7,237 nucleotides of DNA from positions 1-7,237 of the forward strand of contig CAKQBC010000118.1 in NCBI GenBank assembly GCA_934215995.1, in the 5' to 3' direction. A program made the translations under genes and the position numbers. The notes under the pieces were generated by a model that was not told the DNA's origin, did not search any database, and saw nothing but the letters and a program-made list of their open reading frames with translations. This stretch comes from an uncultured Bacillus sp. Its GTDB lineage: Bacteria; Bacillota; Bacilli; Bacillales; DSM-1321. Positions 1-5,521 of this stretch are shown piece by piece (positions within the stretch are counted from its first letter, which is position 1; each line of letters begins with the position of its first letter).

Positions 1-918
1 CTATTGGCACTCAGTGTATATATTACCCTGTCATCCGGACAGCTTTCTTTGGGAAGTGCGGGATTTATGGGAATCGGCGCTTACACATCGGCCTTGTTGA
101 CGATTCATTTCGATTTGCCGATCTTTTTTGGGGTATTAGCGGGAGCGGCAGTAGCCGGTTTGGCCGGTATCCTGATCGGCATTCCTTCGCTGCGGTTATC
201 GGGCGTGTTCCTGGCAATTGCCACCCTCGGTTTCGGAGAGGTGATGCGGGTTATCTTCATCAATTGGGAATCGCTGACGAGAGGGGCTGTCGGACTGTCC
301 GGCGTACCCCAGATAGGCAGGCAGGTCCTTGAATTTACTCGTGATACCGGCTTTGATCCTGCAGTACTGGGTTTACGGAATAATCAATTCGTTTACTTGG
401 CTGTATTCCTCATTTTGCTGGTGATCGTTTTGGTGGTCGTATGGTTTGTACATAGGCAGAAGGCTTCTCGTGTGGGAAGGGCCTTCGCTTCTATCCAAAT
501 GGATGAGAGGGCTGCAGAATCAATGGGGATAAACCTTACTTATTATAAGGTCCTTTCCTTTTCACAGGGAGCTGTGCTTGCTGGATTTGCAGGAGCATTG
601 TTCGCCCATGTGATGGGGTATATCTCCCCTTCGGATTTTGCTTATCACAGAGCAGTGGAGATCCTGATTTTTACAGTATTCGGAGGAAGTGAAGTCATTT
701 TGGGGTCGGTTTTCGGTGCAGTCTTCCTGACGTGGCTTCCGGAAATGCTGCGTTTCATAAGCGAATACCGTTATATCATTTACGGAATCCTTTTGGTTTT
801 CATCATGGCTGTCCGTCCCCAAGGCATCATTGACGCCCAGCTTATGCACAGATTCAAGAGAACAAAGAAAGTGAAGGGGGATGGAATGCATGGTCCTGGA
901 AATAAGGAACATCTCTAA
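1..918 (+). CDS. livM: LivM-type branched-chain amino acid ABC transporter permease, 5'-truncated
   Basis: Inner part and C-terminus of a polytopic permease of the LivM family, the second membrane subunit of HAAT-type importers for branched-chain amino acids, amides or, in some bacteria, aromatic acids. The reading frame is open from base 1 (a Leu codon), so the true start lies upstream; 305 residues are present and family members are usually somewhat longer, so roughly one N-terminal segment is missing. Family hallmarks are visible: GQLSLGSAGFMGIGAY near the start, a Gly/Ala-rich helix that follows, GGSEVILGSVFGA at about residues 227-239, and the C-terminal IMAVRPQGI. The 3' end overlaps livG by 29 bases, which implies co-transcription and probably translational coupling. 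livH and a livK-type binding protein are expected upstream but are outside the window. The substrate cannot be read from the sequence. Family assignment is firm; the symbol is by family. Confidence 0.93.
   Translation, partial: LLALSVYITLSSGQLSLGSAGFMGIGAYTSALLTIHFDLPIFFGVLAGAAVAGLAGILIGIPSLRLSGVFLAIATLGFGEVMRVIFINWESLTRGAVGLSGVPQIGRQVLEFTRDTGFDPAVLGLRNNQFVYLAVFLILLVIVLVVVWFVHRQKASRVGRAFASIQMDERAAESMGINLTYYKVLSFSQGAVLAGFAGALFAHVMGYISPSDFAYHRAVEILIFTVFGGSEVILGSVFGAVFLTWLPEMLRFISEYRYIIYGILLVFIMAVRPQGIIDAQLMHRFKRTKKVKGDGMHGPGNKEHL
873..880 (+). promoter_or_regulatory. Ribosome binding site that decides the livG start
   Basis: GAAGGGGG directly abuts the first in-frame ATG at 881 (zero spacing, not usable) but lies 9 bases before the in-frame ATG at 890. 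This favours 890 as the livG start. Confidence 0.6.
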
Positions 919-1663
919 GAGATTTGGCGGCATTTCGGCTTTGACAGACGTCTCCTTCCAAATAGAAGAAGGGGAAATTTTCGGGCTTATCGGGCCTAAC
1001 GGGGCCGGTAAGACAACTATGTTCAATGTGATCACCAATATGTACGTGCCTTCCGAGGGCAGTGTCCTCTTTGGCGGAAAACCAATCACGGGAATGAAAC
1101 CTCATAAGATCACCAATATGGGGATATGCCGGAGCTTTCAGAACATCAGGCTGTTCCAGCAGATGACTGTTTTAGAGAATGTCATGGTGGGCGGGCATAC
1201 ACGCAGCTCGGCAGGAGTAATCCAAAGCGTATTCCGGTTGCCGTCACAGAGGAAGGAAGAAGCGGATTTGAAAAAGAAGGCGGAAAAGCTTCTCGAGTTG
1301 GTCGGCCTTGCTTCCCATAGCAGTATGATGGCTGAAAATATATCATATGGACAGCAAAGAAGGCTGGAAATCGCCAGGGCCCTGGCAAGTGACCCGAAGC
1401 TTCTTCTGCTTGATGAGCCGGCCGCAGGAATGAACGAAAAAGAAACGGATAGTTTATATGAGTTAATTAAAGAGGTGCAGAAACGGGGAATAACGGTCCT
1501 TATCATTGAACACGATATGCCGCTTGTCATGAAGCTTTGCGACCGGATCACAGTGCTGAATTTCGGCAAAAAGCTGGCGGAGGGCACACCGGACCAAATC
1601 CAGAATAACGAGTCGGTCATAGAAGCCTATCTCGGTACCGAGGAGGAGGAGGCACTTGCTTAA
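890..1663 (+). CDS. livG: LivG-type ABC transporter ATP-binding protein
   Basis: Cytoplasmic ATPase that powers the Liv/HAAT importer together with LivF. With the start at 890 it has 257 residues, normal for LivG. Order of motifs: N-terminal LEIRNISKRFGG; Walker A GPNGAGKTT at 35-43; Q-loop SFQN with Gln84; ABC signature ISYGQQ at 151-156, a LivG-like variant of LSGGQ; Walker B LLLLDEP at 171-177 with catalytic Glu176; PAAGMN after it, typical of LivG; H-loop IIEHD with His208. All catalytic motifs are intact. It overlaps the end of livM and its own last 8 bases overlap livF. An ATG at 881 would add three residues but has no usable Shine-Dalgarno spacing. Substrate specificity is not set by this subunit, so the transported compound is unknown. 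Confidence 0.93.
   Translation: MVLEIRNISKRFGGISALTDVSFQIEEGEIFGLIGPNGAGKTTMFNVITNMYVPSEGSVLFGGKPITGMKPHKITNMGICRSFQNIRLFQQMTVLENVMVGGHTRSSAGVIQSVFRLPSQRKEEADLKKKAEKLLELVGLASHSSMMAENISYGQQRRLEIARALASDPKLLLLDEPAAGMNEKETDSLYELIKEVQKRGITVLIIEHDMPLVMKLCDRITVLNFGKKLAEGTPDQIQNNESVIEAYLGTEEEEALA
1641..1652 (+). promoter_or_regulatory. Purine-rich ribosome binding site for the TTG-started livF
   Basis: Four AGG/AGG-type units in a row (AGGAGGAGGAGG) lie inside the 3' end of livG, 3 bases before the TTG at 1656 counted from the last unit and 6 from the preceding one. The strong site supports use of the weak TTG codon. Confidence 0.7.
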
Positions 1664-2372
1664 CATATCGGCTGTCCAAACATATTACGGGAAAATCCAG
1701 GCGCTTAAAGGAATTAGCCTGAAGGTTGAAGAAGGGAAAATAGTGACTTTGCTCGGGGCGAATGGGGCTGGGAAATCGACGACAATGAAAACGATTGCCG
1801 GCTTGCTGAAACCGAAAGAAGGAACGATAGAGTTCCAGGGCAGGGATGTAACAGGCTTGCGTCCGGATCAATTGCTGAAACTGGGGATTGCACTCGTACC
1901 CGAAGGAAGGGCCATTTTATCGACGATGACGGTACTGGAAAACTTGGAGATGGGTGCCTACCAGCGTAAAGATTCTGATATTCATGCAGATATAGAGGGG
2001 GTCATGGACCGTTTTCCTATATTGCGTGAACGGCATTCACAGCTTGCAGGTACATTATCAGGCGGCCAGCAGCAAATGCTTGCAATCGCCAGGGCTTTGC
2101 TTTCGAAGCCGAAAGTGTTGCTGTTGGACGAACCTTCTATGGGGTTGGCCCCTAAGATTGTCGCTGATATTTTCAAAATCATTAAGGAAATCAATGAAGC
2201 CGGGACGACTGTCCTGTTGGTTGAACAAAACGCCAAACAGGCATTGCGGATCGCAGATTATGGCTTTGTCATGGAGACGGGGAAAATAATCATTGAAGGG
2301 AAAGCGGATCAATTACTGCAGGATCCGCGGATCGTGGAAGCATACCTTGGCAGGAAATCGACGGTGAGCTGA
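1656..2372 (+). CDS. livF: LivF-type ABC transporter ATP-binding protein
   Basis: Second ATPase of the Liv/HAAT importer, 238 residues, a normal LivF length. Walker A GANGAGKST is at 34-42, the LivF-typical VPEGR is at 81-85, the signature LSGGQQ at 134-139, and Walker B VLLLDEPSMGLAP at 154-166. The H-loop position reads LLVEQN, with Gln191 in place of His; this is the usual LivF pattern and not a defect. The start is a TTG preceded by an unusually strong purine-rich Shine-Dalgarno site, and no in-frame ATG lies near the conserved N-terminus (LNISAVQTYYGKIQAL), so TTG is the best choice. It overlaps livG by 8 bases. It is the last gene of its operon, since an intrinsic terminator begins 12 bases after the stop codon. 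Confidence 0.93.
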   Translation: MLNISAVQTYYGKIQALKGISLKVEEGKIVTLLGANGAGKSTTMKTIAGLLKPKEGTIEFQGRDVTGLRPDQLLKLGIALVPEGRAILSTMTVLENLEMGAYQRKDSDIHADIEGVMDRFPILRERHSQLAGTLSGGQQQMLAIARALLSKPKVLLLDEPSMGLAPKIVADIFKIIKEINEAGTTVLLVEQNAKQALRIADYGFVMETGKIIIEGKADQLLQDPRIVEAYLGRKSTVS

Positions 2373-2384
2373 ACTGTATGGTTC

Positions 2385-2415
2385 AACAGGAGGGCATAAA
2401 GCTCTCCTGTTTTTT
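2385..2415 (+). terminator. Intrinsic terminator of the liv operon
   Basis: An 11-bp stem (AACAGGAGGGC at 2385-2395 with GCTCTCCTGTT at 2401-2411, one G-U pair), loop ATAAA, followed by a run of T at 2410-2415. It lies 12 bases past the livF stop and separates the transporter from the catabolic operon. Confidence 0.9.
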
Positions 2416-2469
2416 CGTGTCTCCAGCAAAAGGAGGGGAGCAACACTTTACCTATTGCTAGTATAAAGA

Positions 2470-2498
2470 GTGAAAACTTGAATTAATATTGTTTTCAC
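2470..2498. promoter_or_regulatory. Inverted repeat GTGAAAAC-N13-GTTTTCAC, possible activator site
   Basis: A perfect 8-bp inverted repeat (arms 2470-2477 and 2491-2498) with an AT-rich 13-base spacer. Its right arm ends 40 bases before the -35 box of the downstream promoter, a position suited to an upstream regulator. No T-run follows, so it is not a terminator. The binding protein is unknown and AT-rich DNA can give such arms by chance. Confidence 0.4.
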
Positions 2499-2538
2499 GG
2501 TTAATTTTCTATCAATTCATAAAATTACATATATTTTA

Positions 2539-2568
2539 TTGACTTATTGGAAAATTGTGAAATATAAT
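2539..2568 (+). promoter_or_regulatory. Sigma-A type promoter of the ring-cleavage/TRAP operon
   Basis: TTGACT (-35, 2539-2544; 5 of 6 consensus) and TATAAT (-10, 2563-2568; perfect) are separated by 18 bases in an AT-rich stretch. A start of transcription near 2575 would give a leader of about 30 bases before the ATG at 2605. It is the only convincing promoter seen between the liv terminator and the end of the window, so it probably serves the whole downstream operon. Confidence 0.75.
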
Positions 2569-2584
2569 TGTTTTATAAAATTGT
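2553..2584. repeat. Three AATTGT direct repeats at an exact 13-bp period over the promoter
   Basis: AATTGT occurs at 2553-2558, 2566-2571 and 2579-2584, each 13 bases from the last. The first lies in the -35/-10 spacer, the second overlaps the last three bases of the -10 box, and the third follows the expected transcription start. The arrangement resembles a multi-site operator. The inference is weak because the region is AT-rich. Confidence 0.4.
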
Positions 2585-2592
2585 TCAACAAT
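2580..2592. promoter_or_regulatory. 13-bp palindrome ATTGTTCAACAAT, candidate repressor operator
   Basis: Perfect 6-bp arms around one central base, just after the expected transcription start and ending where the Shine-Dalgarno site begins. Its core TTGTTCAACAA fits the TNGTNNNACNA pattern known for FadR-subfamily GntR regulators, which often control carboxylate and aromatic acid catabolism. No regulator gene is in the window, so the family is an inference. Confidence 0.45.
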
Positions 2593-2600
2593 AAGGAGGT
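2592..2600 (+). promoter_or_regulatory. Ribosome binding site that sets the dioxygenase start at 2605
   Basis: TAAGGAGGT is a full Shine-Dalgarno match with 4-5 bases to the ATG at 2605. The in-frame TTG at 2539 is part of the -35 box and cannot be on the transcript. Confidence 0.85.
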
Positions 2601-2604
2601 TGTC

Positions 2605-3567
2605 ATGAAAGAACAGATGGATGACATTGCGCATATTGCCCATGTCGAATTGCTGACCCCGGTTCTAGAAGAAAGCGTTTCCTTTTTTTATGAAAGCATC
2701 GGCCTGGAAATTGTGAAAAGGACAGAGAACAAAGTGTATATGCGTTGCTGGGGTGATTATGAACAATACTCGATCATCCTTACACAGTCTGAAGAGCCGG
2801 GCGTGGGGCACACTGCTTTCCGGGTGAAAAGCCCGCAAGCTTTAGAGCGAAGGGTGAAGGCAATAGAAGAAGCGGGAATAAAAGGAAACTGGATCGATGG
2901 CGACTTCGGCCATGGCAAGGCCTATCAATACAAGGGACTGGATGGGCATCTCATGGAGCTGTACTTCGAAACGGAAAGATATAACGCCCCGGAACATTTG
3001 AAACCTACGTTGAAAAATCAGCCGCAAAAATTCTTGGGCAGGGGAGCGGCAGCGAAACATTTGGATCATATCAACTTCCTGTCGTCAAATCCTGAACAGG
3101 ATGGCGATTTTGCAGAGAATGTACTGGAAATGCGGCTGACTGAGCAAATTCGTTTGAACAATGGGACACGTCCCGCTGTATGGTACAGATGCAATAATAA
3201 GTCCTATGAGCTGGTCTATTCGAAAGATGACACTGGTGCAAAGGGTCGGTTCCATCATTTAGCGTTTTCAGTGGAAACAAATGAAAGTATTTGGAGGGCT
3301 GCCAACCTTTTTGTGGACCAGGATGTGTTCATCGAATTTGCACCGAGTAAACATGCAATTAACCAAACCTACTTCATTTATGTTTATGAACCAGGAGGCA
3401 ACAGAATTGAGCTTTGTTCAGGAGGGTATCTGGTGCTCGATTCGGATTTCGAGCCGGTCACATGGACGGAGGAAGAGAGGAAGCGGGGACAGGCATGGGG
3501 GAACAAAACAATCGAAAGCTTCCATACTTATGGGACACCAATTGTAAAAGCACCGGCAAACAATTAA
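2605..3567 (+). CDS. Two-domain VOC-fold (type I) extradiol ring-cleavage dioxygenase
   Basis: Probable iron- or manganese-dependent enzyme that opens a catecholic ring next to its diol, related to catechol 2,3-dioxygenase and BphC. It has 320 residues, normal for the two-domain class. An N-terminal VOC module covers about 8-122 and lacks a full metal triad, as usual; a catalytic module covers about 151-276. The expected facial triad is present: His155 (HLDHINF), His of the HH pair 217/218 (RFHHLAF) and Glu269 (GGNRIEL). The family signature around His250, Tyr259 and EPGGNRIE at 262-269 is nearly complete, deviating only at its first position (Ser248); His250 and Tyr259 match the catalytic His and Tyr of the class. 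First gene of the operon, 37 bases before the GalB-type hydratase. That context suggests a carboxylated, perhaps trihydroxylated, substrate such as gallate or protocatechuate, but the substrate is inferred. Known gallate dioxygenases belong to a different superfamily. Confidence 0.88.
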   Translation: MKEQMDDIAHIAHVELLTPVLEESVSFFYESIGLEIVKRTENKVYMRCWGDYEQYSIILTQSEEPGVGHTAFRVKSPQALERRVKAIEEAGIKGNWIDGDFGHGKAYQYKGLDGHLMELYFETERYNAPEHLKPTLKNQPQKFLGRGAAAKHLDHINFLSSNPEQDGDFAENVLEMRLTEQIRLNNGTRPAVWYRCNNKSYELVYSKDDTGAKGRFHHLAFSVETNESIWRAANLFVDQDVFIEFAPSKHAINQTYFIYVYEPGGNRIELCSGGYLVLDSDFEPVTWTEEERKRGQAWGNKTIESFHTYGTPIVKAPANN

Positions 3568-3591
3568 ACATACACAATCTAATAACAGTAT

Positions 3592-3597
3592 GGGAGG
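3592..3597 (+). promoter_or_regulatory. Ribosome binding site that sets the hydratase start at 3605
   Basis: GGGAGG sits 7 bases before the ATG at 3605. The other in-frame ATG at 3590 overlaps this site and has no Shine-Dalgarno of its own. Confidence 0.7.
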
Positions 3598-3604
3598 AAG
3601 AAAG

Positions 3605-4336
3605 ATGATTGATTCAAATACGAACGTATTGGTGGTAAGTGCGCATGCAGCCGATTTTGTGTGGCGTGGCGGCGGGGCAATCGCTAAGTACATACAACAT
3701 GGTGCCAACTTACACCTTGTTATTTTAAGTTATGGAGCGCGTGGCGAATCCAACGATTTATGGAATGTTGAAGGGCAGACATTGGAAAAAGTGAAATCCC
3801 ACCGGAAATCGGAAATAGAAGCGGCAGCGGATTCCCTCGGTGTCACGAATATGGAGATATGGGATTACCAGGATTACCATATGGAATTCAATGAAGAACG
3901 AATGGAACGGCTTGTCAGGAAGATTCGCGAAGTTAAGCCCCACATTATCATCACGCACGGGCCAAGGGATGCATTCAACCCCGACCATGAGGCTGTATCC
4001 AAATATGTCTTCGACGCCAGTGTACTTTCGACTTCAAATGGTGTCCGTCTGGAAGGAACTGAAACAGCGAAACAGGCGAAGCTTTTTGGATTCGAACCCC
4101 ATCAATCGGAAATTTCCGATTTCAAGCCGGATGTGATCCTGGATATATCAGAAGTATATGACAAGAAGAAAGCAGCTATGGAATGCTTCAAAGCCCAGCA
4201 GCATCTGATCAACTATTACGGCTATAAGGCGGAGCTTAGGGGCAATCATGCAAGACGGTGCTCGGGCAATAAAACATACAGGCAAGCAGAGGCTTTCAGC
4301 CGTTTCTTCCCGTATGTTGGAGAGGAGTTTGTCTGA
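3605..4336 (+). CDS. galB: GalB-type 4-oxalomesaconate (4-carboxy-2-hydroxymuconate) hydratase, PIG-L/LmbE fold
   Basis: Probable metal-dependent hydratase that adds water to 4-carboxy-2-hydroxymuconate / 4-oxalomesaconate to give 4-carboxy-4-hydroxy-2-oxoadipate. It has 243 residues. The PIG-L metal site is kept: His14 and Asp17 in SAHAAD, and His128 in NPDH. The deacetylase motif AHPDD is altered so that the general-base Asp is Ala16. From knowledge of Pseudomonas putida GalB, exactly this Asp-to-Ala change separates the hydratase from the deacetylases, and Glu48 is its proposed base; Glu48 is also present here (ARGES), and His166 (FEPHQ) may be the other reported active-site His. The following VWRGGGAIA is also GalB-like. 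Its stop overlaps the start of the aldolase gene (TGATG), so the two are translationally coupled, which fits consecutive steps. An automatic label of deacetylase would be misleading. The in vivo substrate is inferred. Confidence 0.85.
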   Translation: MIDSNTNVLVVSAHAADFVWRGGGAIAKYIQHGANLHLVILSYGARGESNDLWNVEGQTLEKVKSHRKSEIEAAADSLGVTNMEIWDYQDYHMEFNEERMERLVRKIREVKPHIIITHGPRDAFNPDHEAVSKYVFDASVLSTSNGVRLEGTETAKQAKLFGFEPHQSEISDFKPDVILDISEVYDKKKAAMECFKAQQHLINYYGYKAELRGNHARRCSGNKTYRQAEAFSRFFPYVGEEFV

Positions 4337-5061
4337 TGGAGAAATATGTTATAAAAGACTTTGTCCGTCCAGGAAAAGAAATGGTTGATGAATACCGAAA
4401 TCTCGATGTATCAACGATTTATGAGGCACAAGGTAAACAAAACATAATGGATCCTGGATTGCAGCCGATCTTATCCAATACGGTCATCGCAGGACCCGCT
4501 GTCACAGTTACTTGCCAAGCTGGGGACAACCTTATGATCCATGCTGCAATTGAAGTATGTAAGCCGGGCGACATTCTTGTTATCACAACACAAGGAAGCT
4601 GCATCGCTGGAATGATCGGTGAACTGATTGTGACAGCTTTAATGAAAAAAGGCGTCCAAGGGGTCATCATGGATTCCGGAATCAGGGATGTCCGTCAGCT
4701 CCGTGATTTAGGCTTCCCGGTTTGGGCCCGGGCAATTCTTTCTCAGGGCACTACCAAGATCAAAGGCGGATGGGTAAATGCCCCGGCCATTTGCGGAGGG
4801 GTGGCGGTTGAGCCTGGCGACCTGATTGTAGCGGATGATGACGGCGTTGTTGTTGTAAAGAAAGATGACCTGCACTCTACATTAGAATTGTCAAAAGGCC
4901 GACTGCAAAAAGAAGAAGGGACAAAAGCAAAAATTGACAGCGGCCAAATCAGCTTGGATTTCTACAATCTCCGCCCGGTCCTGGAAAAAGAAAGCGTTGT
5001 GTATTATGAAAACGAGGCAGCATTCTTAAAAGCTAAAAGTAAGGAGAAATCGTATGGCTAA
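4336..5061 (+). CDS. galC: GalC/LigK-type 4-carboxy-4-hydroxy-2-oxoadipate aldolase / oxaloacetate decarboxylase, RraA fold
   Basis: Class II, divalent-metal-dependent pyruvate aldolase that would split 4-carboxy-4-hydroxy-2-oxoadipate to pyruvate and oxaloacetate, with oxaloacetate decarboxylation as the usual side activity. It has 241 residues, close to GalC and longer than typical RraA. The RraA-like core is clear: DVSTIYEAQG near 24-33, GPAVTV at 53-58, GE at 95-96, the metal/substrate motif MDSGIRD with Arg117 and Asp118, VNAPAICGG near 148-156 and the PGDLIVADDDGVVVV stretch at 159-173. The Glu96 to Arg117 distance equals the spacing of the acidic residue and Arg in characterised 4-hydroxy-4-methyl-2-oxoglutarate/CHA aldolases. 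GAGGAG at 4322-4327 is its ribosome site, inside the hydratase gene. It overlaps the hydratase by 1 base and the RidA gene by 8. RraA-fold relatives that inhibit RNase E are shorter and occur elsewhere; the operon strongly favours the aldolase. Confidence 0.88.
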   Translation: MEKYVIKDFVRPGKEMVDEYRNLDVSTIYEAQGKQNIMDPGLQPILSNTVIAGPAVTVTCQAGDNLMIHAAIEVCKPGDILVITTQGSCIAGMIGELIVTALMKKGVQGVIMDSGIRDVRQLRDLGFPVWARAILSQGTTKIKGGWVNAPAICGGVAVEPGDLIVADDDGVVVVKKDDLHSTLELSKGRLQKEEGTKAKIDSGQISLDFYNLRPVLEKESVVYYENEAAFLKAKSKEKSYG

Positions 5062-5434
5062 AAGAGAAGTTATTCATATTGAAGGCTCTGAACATGACAA
5101 TCCAATACCCACAGCTGTGAAAATCGGAAATCAGGTATATACCTCGGCAATCATAGGCTCTGACCCGAAAACAGGTGAGATTCCTCAAGATGTCGACGAG
5201 GAAGTAGCCAATCTATTCCATTATATGAAGGAAATCATGAGAGCTGCCGGTGGTACAACAGATGATATTGCCCATTTGAGCGTTTCGATGACGGACCGCC
5301 AATATAAGGCCAATGTAAACAAAGAATGGGTCAAGATGTTTCCGGATCCAAATGACCGTCCTGCAAGGCATACAACCGAGAAAAGTCTGAAAAAAGGGCT
5401 TCGCATCCAGATTGAAATGACGGCTGTTTTATAA
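5054..5434 (+). CDS. RidA/YjgF/UK114-family protein, pathway-associated
   Basis: Small trimer-forming chorismate-mutase-like fold, 126 residues, full length. Family features are visible: VKIGNQVYTSAIIG near the N-terminus, EVANLFHYMKEIMRAAGGTTDDI in the middle, and RPARHTTEKSLKKGLRIQIEMTAV at the end with Arg105 in PAR, the residue that binds the substrate carboxylate in RidA. The product may be an enamine/imine deaminase. Family members include the housekeeping RidA, which removes 2-aminoacrylate, and 2-aminomuconate deaminases of aminophenol-type meta pathways. AAGGAG at 5041-5046 precedes the ATG by 7 bases, and the gene overlaps the aldolase by 8 bases, so it is translated with the pathway. 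Its tight placement suggests a dedicated step, for example tautomerisation of the ring-opened acid (no GalD is present) or deamination of an amino analogue. Neither is shown by sequence. Confidence 0.85.
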   Translation: MAKREVIHIEGSEHDNPIPTAVKIGNQVYTSAIIGSDPKTGEIPQDVDEEVANLFHYMKEIMRAAGGTTDDIAHLSVSMTDRQYKANVNKEWVKMFPDPNDRPARHTTEKSLKKGLRIQIEMTAVL

Positions 5435-5474
5435 AGCTCAACTAGAAACAATGATATTTCAAAATTGGCATACA

Positions 5475-5498
5475 AAGGCGGCGGTTTCCGCCGGCCTT
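5475..5498 (+). other. GC-rich hairpin upstream of dctP
   Basis: CGGCGG (5479-5484) and CCGCCG (5488-5493) pair around a TTT loop, and AAGG (5475-5478) pairs with CCTT (5495-5498) if G5494 is bulged. It lies 24 bases before the dctP ATG. There is no T-run after it, so it does not look like a terminator. It may be an mRNA processing or stability element that lets the binding protein be made at a different level from the enzymes. Confidence 0.5.
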
Positions 5499-5507
5499 CA
5501 CAATCAA

Positions 5508-5518
5508 AAAGGGGTGGG
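5508..5518 (+). promoter_or_regulatory. Ribosome binding site for dctP
   Basis: AAAGGGGTGGG precedes the ATG at 5522. It supports this start over the in-frame TTG at 5465, which lies before the hairpin and would bury the signal peptide. Confidence 0.6.
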
Positions 5519-5521
5519 TTT

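Noticed and set aside
562..1089. Long minus-strand open frame of 175 codons across livM and livG
   Set aside because: Antisense to two conserved transporter genes with intact motifs, and with no recognisable protein features.
2429..2474. Small gene after a Shine-Dalgarno-like AAAGGAGGGG at 2429-2438
   Set aside because: The TTG and GTG codons that follow run into stop codons within a few triplets, so there is no open frame.
2470..2575. CcpA cre site near the promoter
   Set aside because: No sequence with the central CG and flanking TG..CA of a cre was found; the TGAAAAC arm lacks the core.
2539..2604. N-terminal extension of the dioxygenase from an in-frame TTG at 2539
   Set aside because: The TTG is the -35 box, the 22 codons span the promoter, and a strong Shine-Dalgarno site fits the ATG at 2605 and not this TTG.
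3605..4336. Call as an N-acetylglucosaminyl (PIG-L/LmbE) deacetylase
   Set aside because: The deacetylase general-base Asp is Ala and the gene is coupled to a GalC-type aldolase; the GalB hydratase call fits better.
4336..5061. Call as RraA, the inhibitor of RNase E
   Set aside because: The protein is longer, retains the aldolase Arg-Asp pair, sits in a catabolic operon, and the fold is shared; RraA-type regulation is not supported here.
5465..5521. N-terminal extension of DctP from an in-frame TTG at 5465
   Set aside because: It would put 19 residues ahead of a clear lipoprotein signal peptide and contains the hairpin; the ATG at 5522 has its own purine-rich site.
5435..5521. Separate promoter for the TRAP genes
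   Set aside because: TTGGCA at 5465-5470 has no -10-like hexamer at 16-18 bases; the GC-rich hairpin lies there. No convincing box pair was found.
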